Below, one piece after another: positions 26,277 to 35,497 of a DNA stretch of 52,065 bases. Position 1 is the first letter of the stretch. Each line of letters opens with the position of its first letter. Under the pieces are notes generated by a model that was not told where the DNA came from, searched no databases, and was given only the letters and a program-made list of their open reading frames with translations. The stretch comes from Sedimentisphaerales bacterium. GTDB lineage: Bacteria > Planctomycetota > Phycisphaerae > Sedimentisphaerales > Anaerohalosphaeraceae. The translations under genes and the position numbers were made by a program. The stretch is taken from contig JANQGW010000212.1 of the NCBI GenBank assembly GCA_028282905.1, positions 1 through 52,065 on the forward strand, written 5' to 3'.

Positions 26277-28714
26277 ACCTGTATCCTGTTGTTGCCCGCA
26301 TCCACGATATACGCACAATCACCCTGAACCGCCACACCCCACGGATATGCCAGTTCGCCGACATTGCGGCCGGCCCGGCCATAGACCCCAAGGCTGTTGC
26401 CCTGCGGATCAAGCACCTGGATGCGATTGTTGCCGTATTCACAAATCACCAGATCGCCCTTTTCAGTAAACGCCAGATCATACGGATACCGCAGATTGCC
26501 CGCTTCACCGCCGACGCTGCCCAGGTACCGCACCGGCTGACCATCAAGCGTATAAACCGCAATCCGGTGGTTGCACGCGTCGGCAATGTATAGAAACTCG
26601 CCGGACGGATCGACGCAAATCGCCGACGGCCGCGAAAACTGCCCGTCATCGCTGCCCGGCTCGCCAAAGCAATATTGAAAGGTTCCTTCTTTATCGAATA
26701 CGCTGATTCGGTCGTTGCCGCCGTATTCGCTGACAAAAATCTGTCCGTCTTTTCCAAATGCCACATCGGTTGGATAAATAAACTCGCCTTCACCTTCGCC
26801 AAAGACACCAAATTCACGCACCGCCTGCCCCTGCCGGTCAAAGACCAGAATCCGGTGATAATGTGTGTCGGCAACATATAAATTCCCCTCCGGACTGACG
26901 CTCATTCCTGTGGGTTTGCCCGCTTCAATTTCAGGCATATTATACTCGCCGAGATATTTGCCGTCAAACGAAATCCTCTGAATGCGCCCGACCTTGTCAA
27001 TCACATAAAGCTGATCACTTTCAGCATCAATCGCCCGGGGATAGATAAATTCCACCTTGCCCCGCCCGGTAGCGCCGAACATTCGCACCACATCGGCCTC
27101 CGCCGAACCTTCGGTTTTATCACAGCCACCCAGCAACAACATACACATTCCGGCAATCATATAGAACAATCCGCTGCGACCGGCTCGCCGCAGCAGCCAG
27201 ACGACAGCTCCTGACAGCACAACAAAGGTCGCGATTAATATCAAGCACGAAGCGATGACCTGATCGTCCCGCGCATAGTGCATCTGATTCAACAATCGCT
27301 GCGCAAAATTCGGCACACCCGCACCTAACAGTATCATGGTTGCCGGAAGTTCTGTAATACTCATCATCAACAGCAGCAGAAACGCCGCACCGATAAACGG
27401 GCGATTCTGCGGCAGGTACAGATACCAAAACCGCGCCCACGACCCGGCCCCGTCCATGGCCGCCATCTCACGAACATGATGATCGTCAGCGGAATGACTC
27501 AGTTCCAACAATATCAATGCCACACCGCACACCCGCACCGCCTGGCCCACTGAAACAAGCCACCACTCGCCGGCCATCACGGGCCAAAGCCCATTGACTG
27601 TTTTTAACAATGAAATACCCACCAGCGACCCCGGCAGCAGCATGCCCGCAAAAATAGTGGTATATATAATCGGCCGAAGCCAACGAACCCAGCCGCCAAA
27701 CCGGCTTGTCGTTTTCGCACCATAAGCCAGCACTAATGCCAGAAAAACCGCTACAGAGGAACTGATCAGCGATCCACCCAATTCAGGGCTGTGGAGCTTC
27801 ACAAAATTAACAAAGGGCTGCGCGTCCTGGACATGGGTTATCAAAATCAGCAGCGGAATCACCACGGAAATCAACACAAGCCCCGCAAAAACAGCCCATT
27901 CAGCCTTCGTCGTTCGCATCGAAGCCTCATTAGAAACCGTTGCAGGCTGATGCATCGCCAGCATTTCTCGATGCAGCCAGAAACCGGCCGCAATCGCCGC
28001 GATCATCAACGGCCAGGCCGCCCGAAAGACCGCGGCTTCCGAACCGGTCAACTCGTAAAGCACTGCCAGTGACGTACCAATGGTTTTAACGCCGGCCAGG
28101 TGAAACGCCGCAAACTCTGACATCACCAGCACAAAGCACACCGTAAAACACAAAATCAGATTTCGCCATAGCAGCGGCAAAATGACATAGAAAAAACATT
28201 GATATTTATTCGTTTCAAGGTGTGCTGCTTCCAGCGTTTCGGCGCCGATATTTTTCCAGCCGCGTGCCGACAGCAGCGCCGACAGTGGCCAATACCACAG
28301 CAGCAGCACAATCATCACACTGACGGTCCCGATGATTTTAGCAATGTCGCCATTCGCCGATAGCCACCGACCCAGCGATGTTGTCGGCGTCAGCAGCAGC
28401 GACCACGCGTAATACTGAACATACCGCGGCAGCACCAGCGGCAGCAGCAGTAATCCCAACAGCCAAAACCGTCGCCTCGACAGCGCCAGCAATCGCCCGG
28501 GAATCGCTCCCAGCAAAACGGAAATTGTCGCGATAAACGCCGCCAGCCCAAGTGATTTAGCCATTAGAACTGCCATCGACTCGCCATTTATCGCCGGAAC
28601 TGCCTGGCCAAAGACACCGGTCAGCGACCGCACCATTGGCAGTACAAAGACCACACCCCACAGCAGCAAAAATGCCGTCATCAAACAGCCGCGATGTCCC
28701 TTTGAACACGTCAA
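26264..28714 (-). CDS. Fe(III)-type ABC permease fused to NHL-repeat lipoprotein domain
   Basis: An 816-residue fusion. Residues 1-510 form a two-half importer permease of the FbpB/FutB kind: about twelve membrane helices with EAA loops at about 157-182 (LEAAHLETNKY) and 415-437 (AAMDGAGSWARFW). Then LFYMIAGMCMLLLGGC (516-531) is a hydrophobic segment ending in a perfect lipobox with Cys531. The rest is six NHL repeats (about 545-816; for example HRILVFDRQG, NRIQVLDPQG), which fold as a six-bladed propeller. No stop separates the parts. The start is a TTG at 28714 overlapping the binding-protein stop (TTGA); an ATG at 28681 is possible. An internal start at the ATG before the lipobox could yield a separate lipoprotein. 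Confidence 0.85.
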   Translation of the reverse strand: MTCSKGHRGCLMTAFLLLWGVVFVLPMVRSLTGVFGQAVPAINGESMAVLMAKSLGLAAFIATISVLLGAIPGRLLALSRRRFWLLGLLLLPLVLPRYVQYYAWSLLLTPTTSLGRWLSANGDIAKIIGTVSVMIVLLLWYWPLSALLSARGWKNIGAETLEAAHLETNKYQCFFYVILPLLWRNLILCFTVCFVLVMSEFAAFHLAGVKTIGTSLAVLYELTGSEAAVFRAAWPLMIAAIAAGFWLHREMLAMHQPATVSNEASMRTTKAEWAVFAGLVLISVVIPLLILITHVQDAQPFVNFVKLHSPELGGSLISSSVAVFLALVLAYGAKTTSRFGGWVRWLRPIIYTTIFAGMLLPGSLVGISLLKTVNGLWPVMAGEWWLVSVGQAVRVCGVALILLELSHSADDHHVREMAAMDGAGSWARFWYLYLPQNRPFIGAAFLLLLMMSITELPATMILLGAGVPNFAQRLLNQMHYARDDQVIASCLILIATFVVLSGAVVWLLRRAGRSGLFYMIAGMCMLLLGGCDKTEGSAEADVVRMFGATGRGKVEFIYPRAIDAESDQLYVIDKVGRIQRISFDGKYLGEYNMPEIEAGKPTGMSVSPEGNLYVADTHYHRILVFDRQGQAVREFGVFGEGEGEFIYPTDVAFGKDGQIFVSEYGGNDRISVFDKEGTFQYCFGEPGSDDGQFSRPSAICVDPSGEFLYIADACNHRIAVYTLDGQPVRYLGSVGGEAGNLRYPYDLAFTEKGDLVICEYGNNRIQVLDPQGNSLGVYGRAGRNVGELAYPWGVAVQGDCAYIVDAGNNRIQVWQF

Positions 28715-29739
28715 TCCAGAATCTCTCCCGCCTTTTTCAACGCATCTTCCAGGTTGTCAGCGACCGACTGATAGTCAACCTCCAACGGCTCGGAAATTTC
28801 GTAATCTTTGTATAAATGCATCTCCGAATGCTTTTCCGGCACCACCGGCCAGTTATGCGAATCGCTTTGCAGAAGCATCATTTCGGCCTGTCCGCCCAAT
28901 AGGAAATGCATCAGCACTGCCGCATTTTCCGGGTGCTTTGCTCCTTTAATCACAGCCGCAGTATTCGGAATCGTCAGTGTTCCTTTGCCGGCCCGCCGCA
29001 GCATTGTCATCTTTACCGGCCAGCCGTTACGCTGACCCGCATAAACATCGTCGGTATCGGTAAAGCACACATCCACCTGACCCGTAGAAACCATGCGAAC
29101 CGCGGTACTGTTGCCGTCAACAATCCGCACACCGTTATCTTTCAGCCCCTGCATCATCGCTTCGGCTTTTTCCGGTCCGTAAAGCGTAAACCAACTGGCA
29201 ACATCGCCGCCGGTCGTGCCGAACTGCGGACGCGCCATCACAACTCGTCCTTTCCATTCGGACTTGAGGATATCTTCCAGGCAAGTAGGTGCGTCCGTAT
29301 CGGTAACCTTTTGCGTATTGTAGGCAATCACCCTTCCCCGCAGCCCGAACGCATACCACTGCTTATCCGGATCCACGAATGTCGCAGGCCAGCCCGCCGT
29401 CACCGACGATTCATACGGAGCCAGCAAACCTTCACTCGCCAGGCGAATCGTATAAAAAATCTCGCTCGACCAAAATACGTCCGCAACGGGGTTTTCCTTT
29501 TCGGCTCGGATTTTCTGTACCAACCCGACTGTTTTGCTTGCCTCGGTATCAAACCGCGTCCGCACCTTGATGCCTGCCTGTTTTTCAAACTGAGCAATAA
29601 TCGGCTCGGCCACCGCCTGATCAACGGAACAATACAATACCACTTCTTTCGCCGCGTCCGACTGTTTCCGGCATGCGCACAAACTGACCGCACACACCGC
29701 CAGTACCGTCGTCAATACGACCCTTCTCAGTAATACCAT
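28711..29739 (-). CDS. Fe(III)-type ABC transporter substrate-binding lipoprotein
   Basis: A 342-residue binding protein of the FbpA/AfuA/FutA group (extracellular solute-binding family 1). The signal peptide ends in the lipobox VSLCAC, so Cys23 would be lipidated. VVLYCSVDQAVAEPIIAQFE is the typical first strand and helix (split as VVLYCSVDQ and AEPIIAQFE), and VADVFWSSEIFYTIRLASEG the second. GTTGGDVASWFTLYG and TDTDDVYAGQRNGWP are further family signatures. Iron is the commonest ligand, but related proteins bind other anions or metals. The permease gene follows with a 4-base overlap. The third component, the ATPase, is not adjacent; see the gene at 6318-7037. Confidence 0.9.
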   Translation of the reverse strand: MVLLRRVVLTTVLAVCAVSLCACRKQSDAAKEVVLYCSVDQAVAEPIIAQFEKQAGIKVRTRFDTEASKTVGLVQKIRAEKENPVADVFWSSEIFYTIRLASEGLLAPYESSVTAGWPATFVDPDKQWYAFGLRGRVIAYNTQKVTDTDAPTCLEDILKSEWKGRVVMARPQFGTTGGDVASWFTLYGPEKAEAMMQGLKDNGVRIVDGNSTAVRMVSTGQVDVCFTDTDDVYAGQRNGWPVKMTMLRRAGKGTLTIPNTAAVIKGAKHPENAAVLMHFLLGGQAEMMLLQSDSHNWPVVPEKHSEMHLYKDYEISEPLEVDYQSVADNLEDALKKAGEILD

Positions 29740-29843
29740 CCATGCACTCCACTATCTAAACCTTCACTTGACATTAAAACCGCAACCGCACTGCGCGTGT
29801 CGCCGCAACGGCAAAATTTGATGTTTTGCAATTGACGGGAATA

Positions 29844-31508
29844 TTACGGTTCGCTCTCTTCTTCCAACCCCCCGAAATAATTCTTCACCGACTCCTCGTA
29901 CCGACGGGGAATTTCGTTTTCGCTGATCGCCTCAGCGGCATTCTCTTTGGCGGTGCGAATCACCTGGTCCAGCTCTTTCGAGCTTTCGCCCTTGATCTGC
30001 TCGCCCTTAAAATACCAGCTTGCGACAATTTGTCCCTGCCGGTCGGTGTTTTTCAATTTGGTTGCCTTGGTGGAGGTCTGGCCGGTGGTATCCTTATCGA
30101 CCTCGCCCATACCGCGTCCGGGACCACCGCTGCCGGGACCGTATTTATTGGATTGGCCCGGTTTCCACAGGCCCTTACGTCCCGGCCCCTGGCACATGCC
30201 CTGCCCGAGACAGGCCATGGCATTTTCAATTTCGGCCAGACTCGCCTGCGTCATATTAATTTGCTGCTGAAATGCTTCCATATCATTCAACTGTGCCGCC
30301 AAGTCACTGAGTTCGTCGGCACTCATCCCGGAAGCGCCGCTGCTGCACGCGGCCATCGCCTTGGCCAGCGACGAGCAATTTTGACTGGCGGCTTTGCACG
30401 CGGCCATTTTCTGCATCAACTGTTCTATCTGCTTAGGGTTTAAACCCTGCTGCTGCAATGCCTTGCGTAACTGTTCTTCCGACAGCTTGGCAAGTTTCTT
30501 ATCCAGTCCCTGCTTGGCTAATGCGTCTTCCAATGCCTTATTACGGGCGGCAATCTGCTCAAGCTGTTTGGCCAGATTTTCCATCTGCTTGGAGAGCTGT
30601 CGTTTTTGCTCCTCGCTGAGTTGACCCTGTTCAAGCTGCTGCTGGAACTGCTTGACCATATCCCGTGCCCGGCCCCAGTCGCCCTTAGCCATCGCCTGCT
30701 GAAGTTTTTGCGAAAACGCCTCGGACATCGGTTTGAGCTGCCGGAGCATTCGCTTGGTCATTTCCATCGATTCTTTGTTCAACCCGGCCTCAAGCTCTTT
30801 GATTTTATCCGACAAGTTACCCAATTTCTGAATCGCCTGCCGCTTGACCGCTTCAGGGCTTTGCTCGGCGGCCATCGCCTCCAAAGCAGCCAATTCAGTG
30901 GCCAAATCGTCATCACCAAGCTGTTTAACCGCCATTTTGACTGAACTGGTCGTCAGTTTGACCGTTTTTTCGGCTAATTTCAGCTCCTGGGCCTGTTTGA
31001 CCTCTTCCTCTTGCCGCTGAAGGCTGCCCAGCAGGTCATACTGCGGCAAAAACGCCACCAGCAAGATGACTGTCGCCCATAAACCTAATGAGTAAAACCA
31101 GTTACGCGAAACCGTCACAGGGAAATGATGCTGCAGGCTGACCTGCTGAATGGCTTCGGTCGCCTCGCGGCAGGCCGCCTGTGCAAACGGATCATCACGC
31201 TTTTCCAGCGACATCAGGCTGCTCATTCGCTCTTTGAGCCGCAGTTTCTCGTCAATTTGCAGAGACGCAGTCCGCCGCGAAGGCAGATTCGCCAGCCAGC
31301 AGATCAGGGTAATTACAGCGCAAGCCCCCAAAAATGCCCCAAAATACGCCCATTTAATAAGCTCCACCGCCAGCAGCCGCTCGATCACAACCGCGATGAT
31401 CGCTCCAATCGCCGCGTACAGCAACACACACCGGCAGATTTCCAATAATTTATTCAAAGCCAGCCGAAGCCGGGCCTTGGACAGCTTTTTGGCTATGTCC
31501 TTCTGCAT
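29844..31508 (-). CDS. Membrane-anchored coiled-coil protein
   Basis: A 554-residue protein with two N-terminal membrane helices (about 28-50 and 56-76), a further helix near 135-155, and then a long Gln/Lys/Glu/Leu-rich coiled coil from about 165 to 400. A Gly/Pro-rich linker and a short C-terminal domain (about 455-554, WYFKGEQIKGESSKELDQ) end it. It resembles the large coiled-coil membrane proteins (DUF4175-like) found beside MoxR/DUF58 genes in planctomycetes; I am not certain of the family. The ATG at 31508 is preceded by AGGAGG at 8 bases; a TTG two codons earlier is too close to that site. It is the first gene of the leftward cluster, 104 bases before the binding-protein gene. Confidence 0.75.
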   Translation of the reverse strand: MQKDIAKKLSKARLRLALNKLLEICRCVLLYAAIGAIIAVVIERLLAVELIKWAYFGAFLGACAVITLICWLANLPSRRTASLQIDEKLRLKERMSSLMSLEKRDDPFAQAACREATEAIQQVSLQHHFPVTVSRNWFYSLGLWATVILLVAFLPQYDLLGSLQRQEEEVKQAQELKLAEKTVKLTTSSVKMAVKQLGDDDLATELAALEAMAAEQSPEAVKRQAIQKLGNLSDKIKELEAGLNKESMEMTKRMLRQLKPMSEAFSQKLQQAMAKGDWGRARDMVKQFQQQLEQGQLSEEQKRQLSKQMENLAKQLEQIAARNKALEDALAKQGLDKKLAKLSEEQLRKALQQQGLNPKQIEQLMQKMAACKAASQNCSSLAKAMAACSSGASGMSADELSDLAAQLNDMEAFQQQINMTQASLAEIENAMACLGQGMCQGPGRKGLWKPGQSNKYGPGSGGPGRGMGEVDKDTTGQTSTKATKLKNTDRQGQIVASWYFKGEQIKGESSKELDQVIRTAKENAAEAISENEIPRRYEESVKNYFGGLEEESEP

Positions 31509-31664
31509 TGTCAAAACCTCCTGTAAGAGTACAGACGCTCCGAAACAAAAAATGTTCCCTAAAACAGCCTTTTCGGCCGATTAAGTGACATTGTAACGCC
31601 ATTTTAATAAAAATAAAAGCCCAAAATGAAAACCACTTTTATAGACGCACAGAACACGCACACA

Positions 31665-32294
31665 TTACGCATTATCAGAGGAATTTATGAAGTCGAAGCC
31701 GCTGACCACCGGCTTTTCACCGTCATAGGCAACTTTCTGAACGTGAACACCAAAGGCTCGGGCTATGTTGAAAACATGTGAATCAATACCATAGTAATCA
31801 GTCAAAAACAGAGGATACCGCCAAAACAATGAGCCTTCTCCAAACACACAATTGACCTCCGTATGCGGCTCACCATAGTTACTATCATAAATCATTTGGA
31901 AACAAAGAAAATTGCCAATCGTATCCGACTTTGCCAGACGCGGAAAATCAATACGCCCGGTTTTTTTGTCCCAGACCAGCCAGTCACCCTTTTTACGAAA
32001 AGAACCGACTAATTTATGAAATAGAAAAAACAGCAATAATAACATGGGAACTCCAACCGTATAAATAAGCAACCGAAGTTCGGGCATCATATAAGCCATA
32101 AAAAGTATTCCACCCAGCCCAATAATAGCCCCAATAACCAACTCGGGCACTTTTGATCTGGGAGCTTTGATTGTCAATTGATTTTCTGTATTCTCAAATT
32201 TGAAATCAGCTTTGCTATGAACAATTAACCCCCTCCCACAAGGCTTATGATAGTTGTCAAACTGTTCCTTTGAATAATCCATTGCATCTTTCAT
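31665..32294 (-). CDS. Unknown membrane protein
   Basis: A 209-residue protein I do not recognise. Two adjacent membrane helices lie at about 53-93 (PELVIGAIIGLGGILFMAYM and LLIYTVGVPMLLLLFFLF), flanked by a ~50-residue N-terminal and a ~110-residue C-terminal cytoplasmic-type domain containing DWLVWDKKTGRIDFPR. The frame is open upstream, but the ATG at 32294 follows GAGGG and lies 7 bases after the stop of the previous gene. The two genes form a pair, visibly AT-richer than the flanking operon and rnr, with no family link visible to their neighbours. Confidence 0.7.
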   Translation of the reverse strand: MKDAMDYSKEQFDNYHKPCGRGLIVHSKADFKFENTENQLTIKAPRSKVPELVIGAIIGLGGILFMAYMMPELRLLIYTVGVPMLLLLFFLFHKLVGSFRKKGDWLVWDKKTGRIDFPRLAKSDTIGNFLCFQMIYDSNYGEPHTEVNCVFGEGSLFWRYPLFLTDYYGIDSHVFNIARAFGVHVQKVAYDGEKPVVSGFDFINSSDNA

Positions 32295-32301
32295 ATCACC
32301 C

Positions 32302-33066
32302 TCAAGTGCCCGGTTCTGACATGCTAAAATAAACTTTCCGGAATATGACATTCAAGATAAAGCTATATAAAACTTCCATGTCACTGGACATTGTTTCCCC
32401 ACAAGGAACAACAAAATCAAAAGAGCGAATTTCTCCACATACGACTCTCAACGGCGATAACAAAGCATCAATCAGAGTCCCCGGATTATCAGCTAACATA
32501 ATGGGAACATCCTCTTTGTTTTCGCGGCGTAATTTCAAGGTATCAAATTTCACCAGGTCTTTACAAAAGACTTTCTTGCCAAATAAATAATCGCCTCTCT
32601 CGACAACGCCTATTTTTTCACCTTTACAGTAGTATTCCCATCGGCTCTGCCAACTCAAACCTTTAAACAGGAATTTATCCCAAGAGGATTTTATATGCCC
32701 GACCAGCTGACCATTCACACAGATTTCAGTTCTGGTTTTGTCTTTGTTATATGTCCACGTTTCCACAATCGTATAGTCTGACAAAACAAGAAACAAATAA
32801 TCAAAAAACAATTCCTTTGAAGAATTCTGTTTTGTAAAGACTCCATAACCAACATGCGTTTTCCGAAGACTGTCATATAATTCAAACTTCCAATATTCAC
32901 CGGTTTGATAATATCCACTGAAACACAACTCTCGAAGATCTAAAGATGAATCGTCTAACCACCGCCAATCCCTCTTAGAATCGATTCTTTCTAACGCCAC
33001 TTTTCTGACAGCAGTTGCGGCATTGTGACATGGCCACTCGAAATCCAAATAATAGTTTAGTTTCAT
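32302..33066 (-). CDS. Unknown soluble protein
   Basis: A 254-residue protein without signal peptide or membrane helix and without a recognised domain. It is rich in aromatic residues and beta-type strands, with stretches such as TEICVNGQLVGHIKSSWDKF and RWEYYCKGEKIGVVERGDYL that read like small repeated beta meanders. It is followed after 7 bases by the unknown membrane protein, so the two are probably co-expressed. It lies 28 bases downstream of rnr on the same strand. Low GC and orphan content suggest a lineage-specific or acquired pair. Confidence 0.65.
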   Translation of the reverse strand: MKLNYYLDFEWPCHNAATAVRKVALERIDSKRDWRWLDDSSLDLRELCFSGYYQTGEYWKFELYDSLRKTHVGYGVFTKQNSSKELFFDYLFLVLSDYTIVETWTYNKDKTRTEICVNGQLVGHIKSSWDKFLFKGLSWQSRWEYYCKGEKIGVVERGDYLFGKKVFCKDLVKFDTLKLRRENKEDVPIMLADNPGTLIDALLSPLRVVCGEIRSFDFVVPCGETMSSDMEVLYSFILNVIFRKVYFSMSEPGT

Positions 33067-33094
33067 GTATTAGCCTAAATCTAACTTAGTCAGA

Positions 33095-35293
33095 TCATTT
33101 CCTGCGTTTTTTGCGGGCGTGGTGTTTTCTTTTGTATTTTCGTCGGTTCAGGGTTGGGCGTTCTTTAACCAGCGGTTCGGCAGGCATCAGGAACAGTTGT
33201 CTTGCGGCAACATTAACCGCGGCGATCTTGACTTTCATCGGCTCACCCAGATGAACGCTTTCGCCGGACCATTTGCCGATGACCGACTGCGATCGCTCAT
33301 CGAATTTCCACTCATCCAGCCCCAAATCGCCCGGCTCAATCATTCCTTCGATACCAAACTTCGTGCATTGAACAAATACGCCGAAATTAGTCAGCCCCGA
33401 GACAACGCAATTGAGTTCTTCGCCGACCCGCTCGGTCAGCATCTGCAGCAGCAGCACGGTTTTCAGCTCTTTTTCCGCCTCGGCCGCCTGCAGTTCGGTA
33501 AAGGTAATGTGCTTGCCGATTTCGATCAGTTCGGCCTCAGTCAGCACCTCCTCCAGCCCGATCTTGTTTAAAACACCCTTGACATAACAGTCAATCAGCC
33601 GGTGCACCAGTAAATCCGCATACCGGCGAATCGGGCTGGTAAAGTGGCAGTAATGCGTCGATGCCAGCGCGAAATGTCCGATATGCAGCGGCGAATACTC
33701 GGCCTTCTGCATACTGCGCAGCACATGGGTGTTGACCGCGTACGACATGGGCGTATCTTTCACCGCCGCCAGCAAATCCTGAATAACATGCCTGTCCAGA
33801 TGCCGCGGAATCTTCAGTCCGCACATCTTGACGAACCGCCCCAGGTTCTTCTGTGTCATCGCGTCCGGGTCCGGGTGAATCCGCCGCATAAACGGCACAC
33901 CAAACCGGTCCAGCAGACTGGCGACCGCGTCATTTGCCTCGACCATGAACATCTCGATCATTGTATGCGGATAGCAGTCGTCGGCGGGGTGGGCGTCGCA
34001 GACCTGGCCGTCATCGTCATATTCCAGCTCAATTTCCGGTAAGTCCAGGTGCAGCATCCCGTTTTTCTCACGGCGTTTCTCAATCGCCCGGGCCAACTGC
34101 TCCATATCCTTCAGCAAGGCCACAACCTCACCGGCATACCCTTCGGCATTGCCCTTCAATATCGCATCGACTTCCAGATAGGCCAGCCGCTTTTTCGAGC
34201 AGATGATACTATTGTCAAATTCCCGCGCGAGAATATTGCCTTCCGGGTCATAGGTAATATAGGCACTCTTGGCAAAGCGTTTTCGGTCCGGTTGCAATGA
34301 GCAGAGGCCGTTAGACAGTATCTCCGGCAGCATCGGCAGCACCTTTTGCGGCAGATAAACGCTGTTGCCGCGATGCTTGGCCTCTTTATCCAGCGGCGAA
34401 TTCTGTTTGATAAAATGGCTGACATCCGCGATATGCACGCCCAGCACCCAGTTACCGTCGGCATCTTTTTTCAGGCTGATGGCGTCATCAAAGTCCTTCG
34501 CGTCCGGCGGGTCAATCGTCACAATCACTTCATCGGTGATGTCACTGCGTCCGGCGACATCATCCGGCTTGAAACCTTCCACAGCGTCGCGTGCCTGCGA
34601 CCGGCAGGCCTCGTCAAACTCCTCGCTTAAGCCGTAGCGGGTAATAATCGACATAATCTCCGCATCGTACTGGCCGGCCCTGCCCAAAACCTTAACAATC
34701 GCCCCGCGAGCCGGCATCGTCTCGTCCGGCCAGCTGATGATCTCAACAATGACCTTATCGTCAGCTTTCGCCCCGCTGGACGGCGCATCGTCAATTAAGA
34801 TCGGCTCAAAATGCCCCTTACCCTCCGGCTGAACAAACCACAGGCTCTTGTTTTTCTGCAAAGTACCAACAAACCGGTCATTACCGCGTTCGACAATATC
34901 GATAACCGCGCCGGAATACCGCGTCTGCCCGTCACGACGGCCCGACTTGATCGCCCGGGCAACGACGACGTCATTATTCATCGCGCCAGCAGTATCGGCA
35001 GCGCCGACATACAAATCGCCGTAAGCGTTGGCCTCCAAAGGAATAACAAATCCGAATCCTCGCGGATTGGCTCGAAATGTCCCGACCACCCGGTGCCCCA
35101 TCGCCGGAAGCGAAATATGTTTCTTGGCGTCAATAACCACCTGGCCCCGACTGCGCATCTGCTCAACCGCCGCCTGAAACGTCGAAAATTCCTCAGCGGG
35201 AATCCCCATCGCAACCGACAGCTTCCGCGGCCCCATCGGCTTATAATCCCGACGCATCAGCGCCGTCAAGATTTGCTTTTTCAGTAATTCCAT
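33095..35293 (-). CDS. rnr: Ribonuclease R
   Basis: A 732-residue 3'-5' exoribonuclease. N-terminal winged-helix and cold-shock domains (GFGFVIPLEANAYGDLYV at about 79-96) precede the RNB catalytic domain with DPPDAKDFDDAIS (261-273), whose aspartates bind magnesium. An S1 domain (VSGLTNFGVFVQ) comes near 640, and a very basic tail (RRKYKRKHHARKKRRK) closes the chain, all typical of RNase R. The frame is open 37 codons further upstream, but that extension has no homologous look; the ATG at 35293 starts the conserved region and follows GGAAC. It processes structured RNA and takes part in mRNA and rRNA decay. Confidence 0.95.
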   Translation of the reverse strand: MELLKKQILTALMRRDYKPMGPRKLSVAMGIPAEEFSTFQAAVEQMRSRGQVVIDAKKHISLPAMGHRVVGTFRANPRGFGFVIPLEANAYGDLYVGAADTAGAMNNDVVVARAIKSGRRDGQTRYSGAVIDIVERGNDRFVGTLQKNKSLWFVQPEGKGHFEPILIDDAPSSGAKADDKVIVEIISWPDETMPARGAIVKVLGRAGQYDAEIMSIITRYGLSEEFDEACRSQARDAVEGFKPDDVAGRSDITDEVIVTIDPPDAKDFDDAISLKKDADGNWVLGVHIADVSHFIKQNSPLDKEAKHRGNSVYLPQKVLPMLPEILSNGLCSLQPDRKRFAKSAYITYDPEGNILAREFDNSIICSKKRLAYLEVDAILKGNAEGYAGEVVALLKDMEQLARAIEKRREKNGMLHLDLPEIELEYDDDGQVCDAHPADDCYPHTMIEMFMVEANDAVASLLDRFGVPFMRRIHPDPDAMTQKNLGRFVKMCGLKIPRHLDRHVIQDLLAAVKDTPMSYAVNTHVLRSMQKAEYSPLHIGHFALASTHYCHFTSPIRRYADLLVHRLIDCYVKGVLNKIGLEEVLTEAELIEIGKHITFTELQAAEAEKELKTVLLLQMLTERVGEELNCVVSGLTNFGVFVQCTKFGIEGMIEPGDLGLDEWKFDERSQSVIGKWSGESVHLGEPMKVKIAAVNVAARQLFLMPAEPLVKERPTLNRRKYKRKHHARKKRRK

Positions 35294-35330
35294 AAGTTCC
35301 ACAGACAATAAAAAATAGCACCTTGCCGCT

Positions 35331-35359
35331 ACAATATCAAAAGCAATCTCTCCTAACAA
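35331..35359 (-). promoter_or_regulatory. Candidate promoter of rnr
   Basis: Minus-strand TTGTTA (35359-35354) and TATTGT (35336-35331) with a 17-base spacer, about 40 bases before the rnr ATG. Confidence 0.4.
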
Positions 35360-35397
35360 GCATAGAATGCGGTTTTTAATGCAACAACACGGATTCC

Positions 35398-35426
35398 TTG
35401 ACAAAACGACATGCTCCGGCTATAAT
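35398..35426 (+). promoter_or_regulatory. Perfect sigma-70 consensus promoter of the PEP-CTERM gene
   Basis: TTGACA (35398-35403), a 17-base spacer and TATAAT (35421-35426) match the consensus at every position. The leader of about 65 bases that follows contains two GGAGGAG strings and a small overlapping frame from the ATG at 35475. Confidence 0.85.
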
Positions 35427-35497
35427 TGCTCTATCATTTCCGCAATCACCAACGGAGGAGACTGCGGAGGAGTAAATGGGCAATTTGGAGTGGAATA

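Noticed and set aside
28906..29733. A 275-codon open frame on the plus strand opposite the substrate-binding lipoprotein gene
   Set aside because: Its product is rich in His, Arg and Pro with no motif, as expected for the complement of a coding frame, and the minus-strand gene is clearly real.
29826..30443. A 205-codon plus-strand frame opposite the coiled-coil protein gene
   Set aside because: It is the complement of a Gln/Leu-rich coiled coil, which naturally lacks stops; no ribosome site or family resemblance.
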